From positions 18,292,980-18,356,979 of the forward strand of contig OZ020623.1 in the NCBI GenBank assembly GCA_963971575.1: DNA of 64,000 nt, in the 5' to 3' direction. Shown in pieces: positions 36,601 through 48,964 of this stretch (within the stretch, counting starts at the first letter, position 1; each line of letters starts with the position of its first letter). The translations under genes and the position numbers were made by a program. This DNA is from Liopterus haemorrhoidalis (taxonomy: Eukaryota; Arthropoda; Insecta; Coleoptera; Dytiscidae). The notes beneath the pieces are model-generated. The model was given only the letters and a program-made list of their open reading frames with translations, was not told the origin of the DNA and ran no database searches.

Positions 36601-37365
36601 TGCTATTTTATGTCAGTAAAATCATTATTCTTCGTCAGAAACCAAAATAAGTGTTATGTACTTCTAAAACATGTTGCGCTTAACAAGTTTTCATGTAAAA
36701 CTTGTATTTTGAAAATTCAACTATTTCGTTGATATTTTATGTCAGTAACATCATTATTCTTCGTCAAAAACCAAAATAACTGTTATGTACTTCTAAAACA
36801 CGTTGCGCTTAACAAGTTTCAAGTAAAACTTGTATTTTGAAAATTCAACTATTTCGTTGATATTTTATGTCAGTTACATCATTATTCTTCGTCAGAAACC
36901 AAAATAAGTGTTATGTACTTCTAAAACACGTTGCGCTTAACAAGTTTTCAAGTAAAACGTGAATTTTGAAAATTCAACTATATCGTTGCTATTTTATGTC
37001 AGTAAAATCATTATTCTTCGTCAGAAACCAAAATAAGTGTTATGTACTTCTTAAACACGTTGCGCTTAACAAGTTTTCAAGTAAAACGTGAATTTTGAAA
37101 ATTCAACTATTTCGTTGCTATTTTATTTCGTAAAATCATTATTCTTCGTCAGAAACCAAAATAACTGTTATGTACTTCTAAAACACGTTGCGCTTAACAA
37201 GTTTTCAAGTAAAACGTGAATTTTGAAAATTCAACTATTTGGTTGCTATTTTATGTCGGTAACATCATTATTCTTCGTCAAAAACCAAAATAACTGTTAT
37301 GTACTTCTAAAACACGTTGCGCTTAACAAGTTTTCAAGTAAAACGTGAATTTTGAAAATTCAACT
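29248..37365 (+). repeat. 8118-bp higher-order unit, first copy
   Basis: An A-plus-B unit of 63 monomers less nine bases. It starts at an A monomer with 'gtgtgttg' and ends with a B monomer reading 'aactatttggttgc' and 'cggtaacatc'. The next base begins the second copy. Offsets of exactly 8118 were checked at 'gtgtgttg' (31626), 'acacgtggcg' (35509), the hybrid monomer and the open pair (36481). Confidence 0.9.
33630..37365 (+). repeat. Family B block 3
   Basis: Twenty-nine B monomers. From 33630 to about 34650 they follow block 1a at an offset of 30021; at 34671 they jump to a 'cgttgatatttt' monomer and then follow block 2c at an offset of 10696, then 10567. The block is therefore a recombinant of two B stretches. 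It contains the open pair at 36481 with the 'acgtatatgttg' variant, and a private 'gaatccaaaa' near 36253 that is also in block 4. Confidence 0.9.
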
Positions 37366-40300
37366 ATTTCGTTGCTATTTTATGTCAGTAACATCATTAT
37401 TCTTGGTCAGAAACCAAAATTAGTGTGTTGTACTTCTAAAACATGTTGCGCTTAACCAGTTTTCAAGTAAAACGTGAATTTGAAAAATTCAACTATTTCG
37501 TTGCTATTTTATGTCATTAACATCATTATTGTTGGTCAGAAACCAAATATAGTGTTATGTACTTCTAAAACATGTTGCGTTTAACAAGTATTCAGGTAAA
37601 ACGTGAATTTTGAAAATTCAACTGTTTCGTTGCTATTTTCTGTCAATAATATCATAATTCTTGGTCAGAAACCAAAATTAGTGTTATGTACTTCTAAAAC
37701 ATGTTGCGCTTAGCCAGTCTTCAAGTTAAATGTGAATTTTGAAAATTCAACTATTTCGTTGCTATTTTCTGTCAATAATATCATAATTCTTGGTCAGAAA
37801 CCAAAATTAGGGTTATGTACTTCTAAAACATGTTGCGCTTAACCAGTTTTCAAGTAAAACGTGAATTTGGAAAATTCAACTATTTCGTTGCTATTTTATG
37901 TCATTAACATCATTATTCTTGGTCAGAAACCAAAATTAGTGTTATGTACTTCTAAAACATGTCGCACTTAACAAGTTTTCAGGTAAAACGTGAATTTGGA
38001 AAATTCAACTATTTCGTTGCTATTTTCTGTCAATAACATCATAAATCTTGGTCAGAAACCAAAATTAGTGTTATGTACTTCTAAAACATGTTGCGCTTAG
38101 CCAGTTTTCAAGTTAAACGGGAATTTTGAAAATTCAACTATTTCGTTGCTATTTTGTGTCATTAACATCATTAATCTTGGTCAGAAACCAAAATATGTGT
38201 TATGTGCTTCTAAACCATGTTGCGCTTAACCAGTTTTCAAGTAAAACGTGAAATTGGAAAATTCAACTATTTCGTTGCTATTTTATGTCATTAACATCAT
38301 TATTCTTGGTCAGAAACCAAAATTAGTGTTACGTACTTCTAAAACATGTTGCGCTTAACCAGTTTTCAAGTAAAACGTGAATTTTAAAAATTCAACTATT
38401 TCGTTGCTATTTTATGTCATTAACATCATTATTCTTGGTCAGAAACCAAAATATGTGTTATGTACTTCTAAACCATGTTGCGCTTAACCAGTTTTAAGTA
38501 AAACTTGAATTTTGAAAATTCAACTATTTCTTTGCTATTTTCTGTCAATAATATCATAATTCTTGGTCAGAAACCAAAATTAGTGTTATGTACTTCTAAA
38601 ACATGTTGCGCTTAACCAGTTTTCAAGCAAAACGTGAATTTGGAAAATTCAACTATTTCGTTGCTATTTTCTTTCAATAACATCATAATTCTTGGTCAGA
38701 AACCAAAATTAGTGTTATGTACTTCTAAAACATGTTGCGCTTAACCAGTTTTCAAGTAAAACGTGAATTTTGAAAATTCAACTATTTCGTTGCTATTTTG
38801 TGTCATTAACAACATTTTTCTTGGTCAGAAACCAAAATTAGTGTTATGTACTTCTAAAACATGTCGCACTTAACAAGCTTTCAGGTAAAACGTGAATTTG
38901 GAAAATTCAACTATTTCGTTGCTATTTTATGCCATTAACATCATTATTCTTGGTCAGAAACCAAAATTAGTGTTATGTACTTCTAAAACATGTTGCGCTT
39001 AACCAGTTTTCAAGTAAAACGTGAATTTTGAAAATTCAACTATTTCGTTGCTATTTTCTGTCAATAACATCATAATTCTTGGTCAGAAACCAAAATTAGT
39101 GTTATGTACTTCTAAAACATGTTGCGCTTAGCCAGTTTTCAAGTTAAACGTGAATTTTGAAAATTCAACTATTTCGTTGCTATTTTCTGTCAATAATATC
39201 ATAATTCTTGGTCAGAAACCAAAATTAAGGTTATGTACTTCTAAAACATGTTGCGCTTAACCAGTTTTCAAGTAAAACGTGAATTTTGAAAATTCAACTA
39301 TTTCGTTGCTATTTTCTGTCAATAATATCATAATTCTTGGTCAGAAACCAAAATTAGGGTTATGTACTTCTAAAACATGTTGCGCTTAACCAGTTTTCAA
39401 GTAAAACGTGAATTTTGAAAATTCAACTATTTCGTTGCTATTTTCTGTCAATAACATCATAATTCTTGGTCAGAAACCAAAATTAGTGTTATGTACTTCT
39501 AAAACATGTTGCGCTTAACCAGTTTTCAAGTAAAACGTGAATTTGAAAAATTCAACTATTTCGTTGCTATTTTATGTCATTAACATCATAATTCTTGGTC
39601 AGAAACCAAAATTAGTGTTATGTACTTCTAAAACATGTTGCGCTTAACCAGTTTTCAAGTAAAACGTGAATTTGGAAAATTCAACTATTTCGTTGCTATT
39701 TTATGTCATTAACATCATTATTCTTGGTCAGAAACCAAAATTAGTGTGTTGTACTTCTAAAACATGTTGCGCTTAACCAGTTTTCAAGTAAAACGTGAAT
39801 TTGAAAAATTCAACTATTTCGTTGCTATTTTATGTCATTAACATCATTATTGTTGGTCAGAAACCAAATATAGTGTTATGTACTTCTAAAACATGTTGCG
39901 TTTAACAAGTATTCAGGTAAAACGTGAATTTTGAAAATTCAACTGTTTCGTTGCTATTTTCTGTCAATAATATCATAATTCTTGGTCAGAAACCAAAATT
40001 AGTGTTATGTACTTCTAAAACATGTTGCGCTTAGCCAGTCTTCAAGTTAAATGTGAATTTTGAAAATTCAACTATTTCGTTGCTATTTTCTGTCAATAAT
40101 ATCATAATTCTTGGTCAGAAACCAAAATTAGGGTTATGTACTTCTAAAACATGTTGCGCTTAACCAGTTTTCAAGTAAAACGTGAATTTGGAAAATTCAA
40201 CTATTTCGTTGCTATTTTATGTCATTAACATCATTATTCTTGGTCAGAAACCAAAATTAGTGTTATGTACTTCTAAAACATGTCGCACTTAACAAGTTTT

Positions 40301-41747
40301 CAGGTAAAACGTGAATTTGGAAAATTCAACTATTTCGTTGCTATTTTCTGTCAATAACATCATAATTCTTGGTCAGAAACCAAAATTAGTGTTATGTACT
40401 TCTAAAACATGTTGCGCTTAGCCAGTTTTCAAGTTAAACGGGAATTTTGAAAATTCAACTATTTCGTTGCTATTTTGTGTCATTAACATCATTAATCTTG
40501 GTCAGAAACCAAAATATGTGTTATGTGCTTCTAAACCATGTTGCGCTTAACCAGTTTTCAAGTAAAACTTGAATTTTGAAAATTCAACTTTTTCTTTGCT
40601 ATTTTCTGTCAATAACATAATTCTTGGTCAGAAACCAAAATTAGTGTCATGTACTTCTTAAACATGTTGCGCTTAACCAGTTTTCAAGTAAAACCTGAAT
40701 TTGGAAAATTCAACTATTTCGTTGCTATTTTCTGTCAATAACATCATAATTCTTGGTCAGGAACCAAAATTAGTGTTATGTACTTCTAAAACCTGTTGCG
40801 CTTAACCAGTTTTTAAGTAAAACTTGAATTTTGAAAATTCATCTATTGCGTTGCTATTTTGTGTCATTAACATCATTAATCTTGGTCAGAAACCAAAATA
40901 TGTGTTATGTACTTCTAAACCATGTTGCGCTTAACCAGTTTTCAAATAAAACTTGAATTTTGAAAATTCAACTTTTTCTTTGCTATTTTCTGTCAATAAT
41001 ATCATAATTCTTGGTCAGAAACCAAAATTAGTGTTATGTACTTCTAAAACATGTTGCGCTTAACCAGTTTTCAAGTAAAACGTGAAATTGGAAAATTCAA
41101 CTATTTCGTTGCTATTTTATGTCATTAACATCATTATTCTTGGTCAGAAACCAAAATTAGTGTTACGTACTTCTAAAACATAATGCGCTTAACAAGTTTT
41201 CAGGTAAAACGTGAATTTGGAAAATTCAACTATTTCGTTGATATTTTATGTCAGTAACATCATTATTCTTCGTCAGAAACCAAAATTAGTGTTATGTACT
41301 TCTAAAACATGTTACGCTTAACAAGTATTCAGGTAAAACGTGAATTTGGAAAATTCACGTATTTCGTTGCTATCTTGTGTCATTAACATCATTATTCTTG
41401 GTCAGAAACCAAAATTGGTGTTATGTACTTCTAAAACATGTTGCGCTTAACCAGTTTTCAAGTAAAACGTGAATTTGAAAAATTCAACTATTTCGTTGCT
41501 GTTTTATGTCATTAACATCATTATTCTTGGTCAGAAACCAAAATTAGTGTTATGTACTTCTAAAACATGTTGCGCTTAACAAGTATTCAGGTAAAACGTG
41601 AATTTTGAAAATTCAACTGTTTCGTTGCTATTTTCTGTCAATAATATCATAATTCTTGGTCAGAAACCAAAATTAGTGTTATGTACTTCTAAAACATGTT
41701 GCACTTAATCAGTTTTCAAGTAAAACGTGAATTTTGAAAATTCAACT
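37366..41747 (+). repeat. Family A block 4
   Basis: Thirty-four A monomers, the copy of 29248-33629. The entry is the one B-to-A change in the window that falls inside a monomer between two diagnostic sites (between positions 25 and 40), so it can be placed within about 15 bp near 37400. The 126-bp monomer (40590) and the hybrid (41232) are in place. The exit to family B repeats that at 33630, with 'gctatttaatgtcag'. Confidence 0.92.
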
Positions 41748-44700
41748 ATTTCGTTGCTATTTAATGTCAGTAAAATCATTATTCTTCGTCAGAAACCAAA
41801 ATAAGTGTTATGTACTTCTAAACCACGTTGCGCTTAACAAGTTTTCAAGTAAAACGTGAATTTTGAAAATTCAACTATTTCGTTGCTATTTTATGTCGGT
41901 AAAATCATTATTCTTCGTCAGAAACCAAAATAACTGTTATGTACTTCTAAAACACGTTGCGCTTAACAAGTTTTCAAGTAAAACGTGAATTTTGAAAATT
42001 CAACTATTTCGTTGCTATTTTATGTCAGTAACATCATTATTCTTCGTCAGAAACCAAAATAAGTGTTATGTACTTCTAAAACACGTTGCGCTTAACAAGT
42101 TTTTATGTTAAACTTGTATTTTGAAAATTCCACTATTTCGTTGATATTTTATGTCAGTAACATCATTATTCTTCGTCAGAAACCAAAATAAGTGTTATGT
42201 ACTTCTAAAACACGTTGCGCTAAACAAGTTTTCAAGTAAAACGTGAATTTTGAAAATTCAACTATTTCGTTGCTATTTTATGTCAGTAACATCATTATTC
42301 TTCGTCAAAAACCAAAATAACTGTTATGTACTTCTAAAACACCTTGCGCTTAACAAGTTTCAAGTAAAACTTGTATTTTGAAAATTCAACTATTTCGTTG
42401 ATATTTTATGTCAGTAACATCATTATTCTTCGTCAGAAACCAAAATAACTGTTATGTACTTCTAAAACACGTTGCGCTTAACAAGTTTTCAAGTCAAACG
42501 TGAATTTTGAAAATTCAACTATTTCGTTGCTATTTTATGTCGGTAAAATCATTATTCTTCGTCAGAAACCAAAATAACTGTTATGTACTTCTTAAACACG
42601 TTGCGCTTAACAAGTTTTGAAGTAAAACGTGAATTTTGAAAATTCAACTATTTCGTTGCTATTTTATGTCAGTAACATCATTATTTTTCGTCAAAAACCA
42701 AAATAACTGTTATGTACTTCTAAAACACGTTGCGCTTAACAAGTTTTCAAGTAAAACGTGAATTTTGAAAATTCAACTATTTCGTTGATATTTTATGTCA
42801 GTAACATCATTATTCTTCGTCAGAAACCAAAATAACTGTTATGTACTTCTAAAACACGTTGCGCTTAACAAGTTTTCAAGTCAAACGTGAATTTTGAAAA
42901 TTCAACTATTTCGTTGCTATTTTATGTCGGTAAAATCATTATTCTTCGTCAGAAACCAAAATAACTGTTATGTACTTGTAAAACACGTTGCGCTTAACAA
43001 GTTTTCAAGTAAAACGTGAATTTTGAAAATTCAACTATTTCGTTGCTATTTTATGTCGGTAAAATCATTATTCTTCGTCAGAAACCAAAATAACTGTTAT
43101 GTACTTCTAAAACACGTTGCGCTTAACAAGTTTTCAAGTAAAACGTGAATTTTGAAAATTCAACTATTTCGTTGCTATTTTATGTCAGTAACATCATTAT
43201 TCTTCGTCAAAAACCAAAATAACTGCTATGTACTTCTAAAACACGTTGCGCTTAACAAGTTTCAAGTAAAACTTGTATTTTGAAAATTCAACTATTTCGT
43301 TGATATTTTATGTCAGTTACATCATTATTCTTCGTCAGAAACCAAAATAAGTGTTATGTACTTCTAAAACACGTTGCGCTTAACAAGTTTTCAAGTAAAA
43401 CGTGAATTTTGAAAATTCAACTATATCGTTGCTATTTTATGTCAGTAAAATCATTATTCTTCGTCAGAAACCAAAATAAGTGTTATGTACTTCTTAAACA
43501 CGTTGCGCTTAACAAGTTTTCAAGTAAAACGTGAATTTTGAAAATTCAACTATTTCGTTGCTATTTTATGTCGGTAAAATCATTATTCTTCGTCAGAAAC
43601 CAAAATAACTGTTATGTACTTCTAAAACACGTGGCGCTTAACAAGTTTTCAAGTAAAACGTGAATTTTGAAAATTCAACTATTTGGTTGCTATTTTATGT
43701 CGGTAACATCATTATTCTTCGTCAAAAACCAAAATAACTGTTATGTACTTCTAAAACACGTTGCGCTTAACAAGTTTTCAAGTAAAACGTGAATTTTGAA
43801 AATTCAACTATTTCGTTGCTATTTTATGTCAGTAACATCATTATTCTTCGTCAGAAACCAAAATAAGTGTTATGTACTTCTAAAACACGTTGCGCTAAAC
43901 AAGTTTTCAAGTAAAACGTGAATTTTGAAAATTCAACTATTTCGTTGCTATGTTATGTCAGTAACATCATTATTCTTCGTCAAAAACCAAAATAACTGTT
44001 ATGTACTTCTAAAACACCTTGCGCTTAACAAGTTTCAAGTAAAACTTGTATTTTGAAAATTCAACTATTTCGTTGATATTTTATGTCAGTAACATCATTA
44101 TTCTTCGTCAGAAACCAAAATAACTGTTATGTACTTCTAAAACACGTTGCGCTTAACAAGTTTTCAAGTCAAACGTGAATTTTGAAAATTCAACTATTTC
44201 GTTGCTATTTTATGTCGGTAAAATCATTATTCTTCGTCAGAAACCAAAATAACTGTTATGTACTTCTTAAACACGTTGCGCTTAACAAGTTTTCAAGTAA
44301 AACGTGAATTTTGAAAATTCAACTATTTCGTTGCTATTTTATGTCAGTAACATCATTATTCTTCGTCAGAATCCAAAATAACTGTTATGTACTTCTAAAA
44401 CACGTTGCGTTTAACCAGTTTTCAAGTAAAACGTGAATTTGGAAAATTCAACTATTTCGTTGCTATTTTATGTCAGTAAAATCATTATTCTTCGTCAGAA
44501 ACCAAAATAACTGTTATGTACTTCTTAAACACGTTGTGCTTAACAAGTTTTCAAGTAAAACGTGAATTTTGAAAATTCAACTATTTCGTTGATATTTTAT
44601 GTCAGTAACATCATTATTCTTCGTCAGAAACCAAAATAACTGTTATGTACTTCTAAAACACGTTGCGCTTAACCAGTTTTCAAGTAAAACGTATATGTTG

Positions 44701-45483
44701 AAAATTCAACTATTTCGTTGCTATTTTATGTCAGTAAAATCATTATTCTTCGTCAGAAACCAAAATAAGTGTTATGTACTTCTAAAACATGTTGCGCTTA
44801 ACAAGTTTTCATGTAAAACTTGTATTTTGAAAATTCAACTATTTCGTTGATATTTTATGTCAGTAACATCATTATTCTTCGTCAAAAACCAAAATAACTG
44901 TTATGTACTTCTAAAACACGTTGCGCTTAACAAGTTTCAAGTAAAACTTGTATTTTGAAAATTCAACTATTTCGTTGATATTTTATGTCAGTTACATCAT
45001 TATTCTTCGTCAGAAACCAAAATAAGTGTTATGTACTTCTAAAACACGTTGCGCTTAACAAGTTTTCAAGTAAAACGTGAATTTTGAAAATTCAACTATA
45101 TCGTTGCTATTTTATGTCAGTAAAATCATTATTCTTCGTCAGAAACCAAAATAAGTGTTATGTACTTCTTAAACACGTTGCGCTTAACAAGTTTTCAAGT
45201 AAAACGTGAATTTTGAAAATTCAACTATTTCGTTGCTATTTTATTTCGTAAAATCATTATTCTTCGTCAGAAACCAAAATAACTGTTATGTACTTCTAAA
45301 ACACGTTGCGCTTAACAAGTTCTCAAGTAAAACGTGAATTTTGAAAATTCAACTATTTTGTTGCTATTTTATGTCAGTAACATCATTATTCTTCGTCAAA
45401 AACCAAAATAACTGTTATGTATTTCTAAAACACGTTGCGCTTTACAAGTTTTCAAGTAAAACGTGAATTTTGAAAATTCAACT
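41748..45483 (+). repeat. Family B block 4
   Basis: Twenty-nine B monomers, the copy of block 3 at +8118, with the open pair at 44599. From 44851 onward the order of monomers is 'gtcaaaaacc', 'cagttacatc', 'aactatatcg', 'tttcgtaaaatc' and 'aactattttgttgc', the same series that stands before the A block at 27314, and it is likewise followed by family A. Confidence 0.91.
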
Positions 45484-48400
45484 ATTTCGTTGCTATTTTG
45501 TGTCATTAACAACATTTTTCTTGGTCAGAAACCAAAATTAGTGTTATGTACTTCTAAAACATGTCGCACTTAACAAGCTTTCAGGTAAAACGTGAATTTG
45601 GAAAATTCAACTATTTCGTTGCTATTTTCTGTCATTAACATCATTATTCTTGGTCAGAAACCAAAATATGTGTTATGTACTTCTAAACCATGTTGCGCTT
45701 AACCAGTTTTCAAGTAAAACTTGAATTTTGAAAATTCAACTATTTCTTTGCTATTTTCTGTCAATAATATCATAATTCTTGGTTAGAAACCAAAATTAGT
45801 GTTATGTACTTCTAAAACATGTTGCGCTTAACCAGTTTTCAAGTAAAACGTGAATTTGGAAAATTCAACTATTTCGTTGCTATTTTCTGTCAATAACATC
45901 ATAATTCTTGGTCAGAAACCAAAATTAGTGTTATGTACTTCTAAAACATGTTGCGCTTAACCAGTTTTCAAGTAAAACGTGAATTTTGAAAATTCAACTA
46001 TTTCGTTGCTATTTTATGTCATTAACATCATTATTCTTGGTCAGAAACCAAAATTAGTGTTATGTACTTCTAAAACATGTTGCGCTTAACCAGTTTTCAA
46101 GTAAAACGTGAATTTTAAAAATTCAACTATTTCGTTGCTATTTTATTTCATTAACATCATTATTCTTGGTCAGAAACCAAAATATGTGTTATGTACTTCT
46201 AAACCATGTTGCGCTTAACCAGTTTTAAGTAAAACTTGAATTTTGAAAATTCAACTATTTCTTTGCTATTTTCTGTCAATAATATCATAATTCTTGGTCA
46301 GAAACCAAAATTAGTGTTATGTACTTCTAAAACATGTTGCGCTTAACCAGTTTTCAAGCAAAACGTGAATTTGGAAAATTCAACTATTTCGTTGCTATTT
46401 TCTTTCAATAACATCATAATTCTTGGTCAGAAACCAAAATTAGTGTTATGTACTTCTAAAACATGTTGCGCTTAACCAGTTTTCAAGCAAAACGTGAATT
46501 TGGAAAATTCAACTATTTCGTTGCTATTTTCTTTCAATAACATCATAATTCTTGGTCAGAAACCAAAATTAGTGTTATGTACTTCTAAAACATGTTGCGC
46601 TTAACCAGTTTTCAAGTAAAACGTGAATTTTGAAAATTCAACTATTTCGTTGCTATTTTGTGTCATTAACAACATTTTTCTTGGTCAGAAACCAAAATTA
46701 GTGTTATGTACTTCTAAAACATGTCGCACTTACTAAGCTTTCAGGTAAAACGTGAATTTGGAAAATTCAACTATTTCGTTGCTATTTTATGTCATTAACA
46801 TCATTATTCTTGGTCAGAAACCAAAATTAGTGTTATGTACTTCTAAAACTTGTTGCGCTTAACCAGTTTTCAAGTAAAACGTGAATTTTGAAAATTCAAC
46901 TATTTCGTTGCTATTTTCTGTCAATAACATCATAATTCTTGGTCAGAAACCAAAATTAGTGTTATGTACTTCTAAAACATGTTGCGCTTAGCCAGTTTTC
47001 AAGTTAAACGTGAATTTTGAAAATTCAACTATTTCGTTGCTATTTTCTGTCAATAATATCATAATTCTTGGTCAGAAACCAAAATTAAGGTTATGTACTT
47101 CTAAAACATGTTGCGCTTAACCAGTTTTCAAGTAAAACGTGAATTTTGAAAATTCAACTATTTCGTTGCTATTTTCTGTCAATAATATCATAATTCTTGG
47201 TCAGAAACCAAAATTAGGGTTATGTACTTCTAAAACATGTTGCGCTTAACCAGTTTTCAAGTAAAACGTGAATTTTGAAAATTCAACTATTTCGTTGCTA
47301 TTTTCTGTCAATAACATCATAATTCTTGGTCAGAAACCAAAATTAGTGTTATGTACTTCTAAAACATGTTGCGCTTAACCAGTTTTCAAGTAAAACGTGA
47401 ATTTGAAAAATTCAACTATTTCGTTGCTATTTTATGTCATTAACATCATAATTCTTGGTCAGAAACCAAAATTAGTGTTATGTACTTCTAAAACATGTTG
47501 CGCTTAACCAGTTTTCAAGTAAAACGTGAATTTGGAAAATTCAACTATTTCGTTGCTATTTTATGTCATTAACATCATTATTCTTGGTCAGAAACCAAAA
47601 TTAGTGTGTTGTACTTCTAAAACATGTTGCGCTTAACCAGTTTTCAAGTAAAACGTGAATTTGAAAAATTCAACTATTTCGTTGCTATTTTATGTCATTA
47701 ACATCATTATTGTTGGTCAGAAACCAAATATAGTGTTATGTACTTCTAAAACATGTTGCGTTTAACAAGTATTCAGGTAAAACGTGAATTTTGAAAATTC
47801 AACTGTTTCGTTGCTATTTTCTGTCAATAATATCATAATTCTTGGTCAGAAACCAAAATTAGTGTTATGTACTTCTAAAACATGTTGCGCTTAGCCAGTC
47901 TTCAAGTTAAATGTGAATTTTGAAAATTCAACTATTTCGTTGCTATTTTCTGTCAATAATATCATAATTCTTGGTCAGAAACCAAAATTAGGGTTATGTA
48001 CTTCTAAAACATGTTGCGCTTAACCAGTTTTCAAGTAAAACGTGAATTTGGAAAATTCAACTATTTCGTTGCTATTTTATGTCATTAACATCATTATTCT
48101 TGGTCAGAAACCAAAATTAGTGTTATGTACTTCTAAAACATGTCGCACTTAACAAGTTTTCAGGTAAAACGTGAATTTGGAAAATTCAACTATTTCGTTG
48201 CTATTTTCTGTCAATAACATCATAATTCTTGGTCAGAAACCAAAATTAGTGTTATGTACTTCTAAAACATGTTGCGCTTAGCCAGTTTTCAAGTTAAACG
48301 GGAATTTTGAAAATTCAACTATTTCGTTGCTATTTTGTGTCATTAACATCATTAATCTTGGTCAGAAACCAAAATATGTGTTATGTGCTTCTAAACCATG

Positions 48401-48964
48401 TTGCGCTTAACCAGTTTTCAAGTAAAACGTGAAATTGGAAAATTCAACTATTTCGTTGCTATTTTATGTCATTAACATCATTATTCTTGGTCAGAAACCA
48501 AAATTAGTGTTACGTACTTCTAAAACATGTTGCGCTTAACCAGTTTTCAAGTAAAACGTGAATTTTAAAAATTCAACTATTTCGTTGCTATTTTATGTCA
48601 TTAACATCATTATTCTTGGTCAGAAACCAAAATATGTGTTATGTACTTCTAAACCATGTTGCGCTTAACCAGTTTTAAGTAAAACTTGAATTTTGAAAAT
48701 TCAACTATTTCTTTGCTATTTTCTGTCAATAATATCATAATTCTTGGTCAGAAACCAAAATTAGTGTTATGTACTTCTAAAACATGTTGCGCTTAACCAG
48801 TTTTCAAGCAAAACGTGAATTTGGAAAATTCAACTATTTCGTTGCTATTTTCTTTCAATAACATCATAATTCTTGGTCAGAAACCAAAATTAGTGTTATG
48901 TACTTCTAAAACATGTTGCGCTTAACCAGTTTTCAAGTAAAACGTGAATTTTGAAAATTCAACT
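45484..48964 (+). repeat. Family A block 5 (copy of 27314-30665)
   Basis: Twenty-seven A monomers that repeat the first part of block 3 at an offset of 18170, changing to 18299 after one extra monomer is gained near 46480. They include the 2321-bp restart ('cgtgaaattgg' at 48428, 'gtgaatttta' near 48558). Private changes are 'ttttatttcatt' near 46145, 'cacttactaag' near 46730 and 'aaacttgttgcg' near 46850. The block leaves to family B at 'aactatatcg' with 'cagtgaaatc', whereas block 3 continues as family A at the same point. Confidence 0.91.
46350..46607 (+). repeat. Single-monomer tandem duplication
   Basis: The stretch 'caagcaaaacg', 'gaatttgg', 'ctttcaataac' occurs twice in a row, 129 bp apart, while the parent stretch (28180-28310) and the copies near 30500, 38640 and 48810 have it once. 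It is the smallest clear gain in the window and is confined to this copy. Confidence 0.87.

Larger units (their letters stand above)
37366..45483 (+). repeat. 8118-bp higher-order unit, second copy
   Basis: Direct head-to-tail copy of 29248-37365, sharing even private variants such as 'ataaatcttgg' and 'gaatccaaaa'. The first monomer is a hybrid: B up to 'catcattattctt', then A from 'ggtcag'. The last monomer differs from that of the first copy ('aactattttgttgc' and 'ctttacaag' in place of 'aactatttggttgc' and 'cttaacaag') and instead matches the monomer at 27185. The copy carries the private changes 'gttctcaag' near 45320 and 'tatgtatttc' near 45418. Confidence 0.9.
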
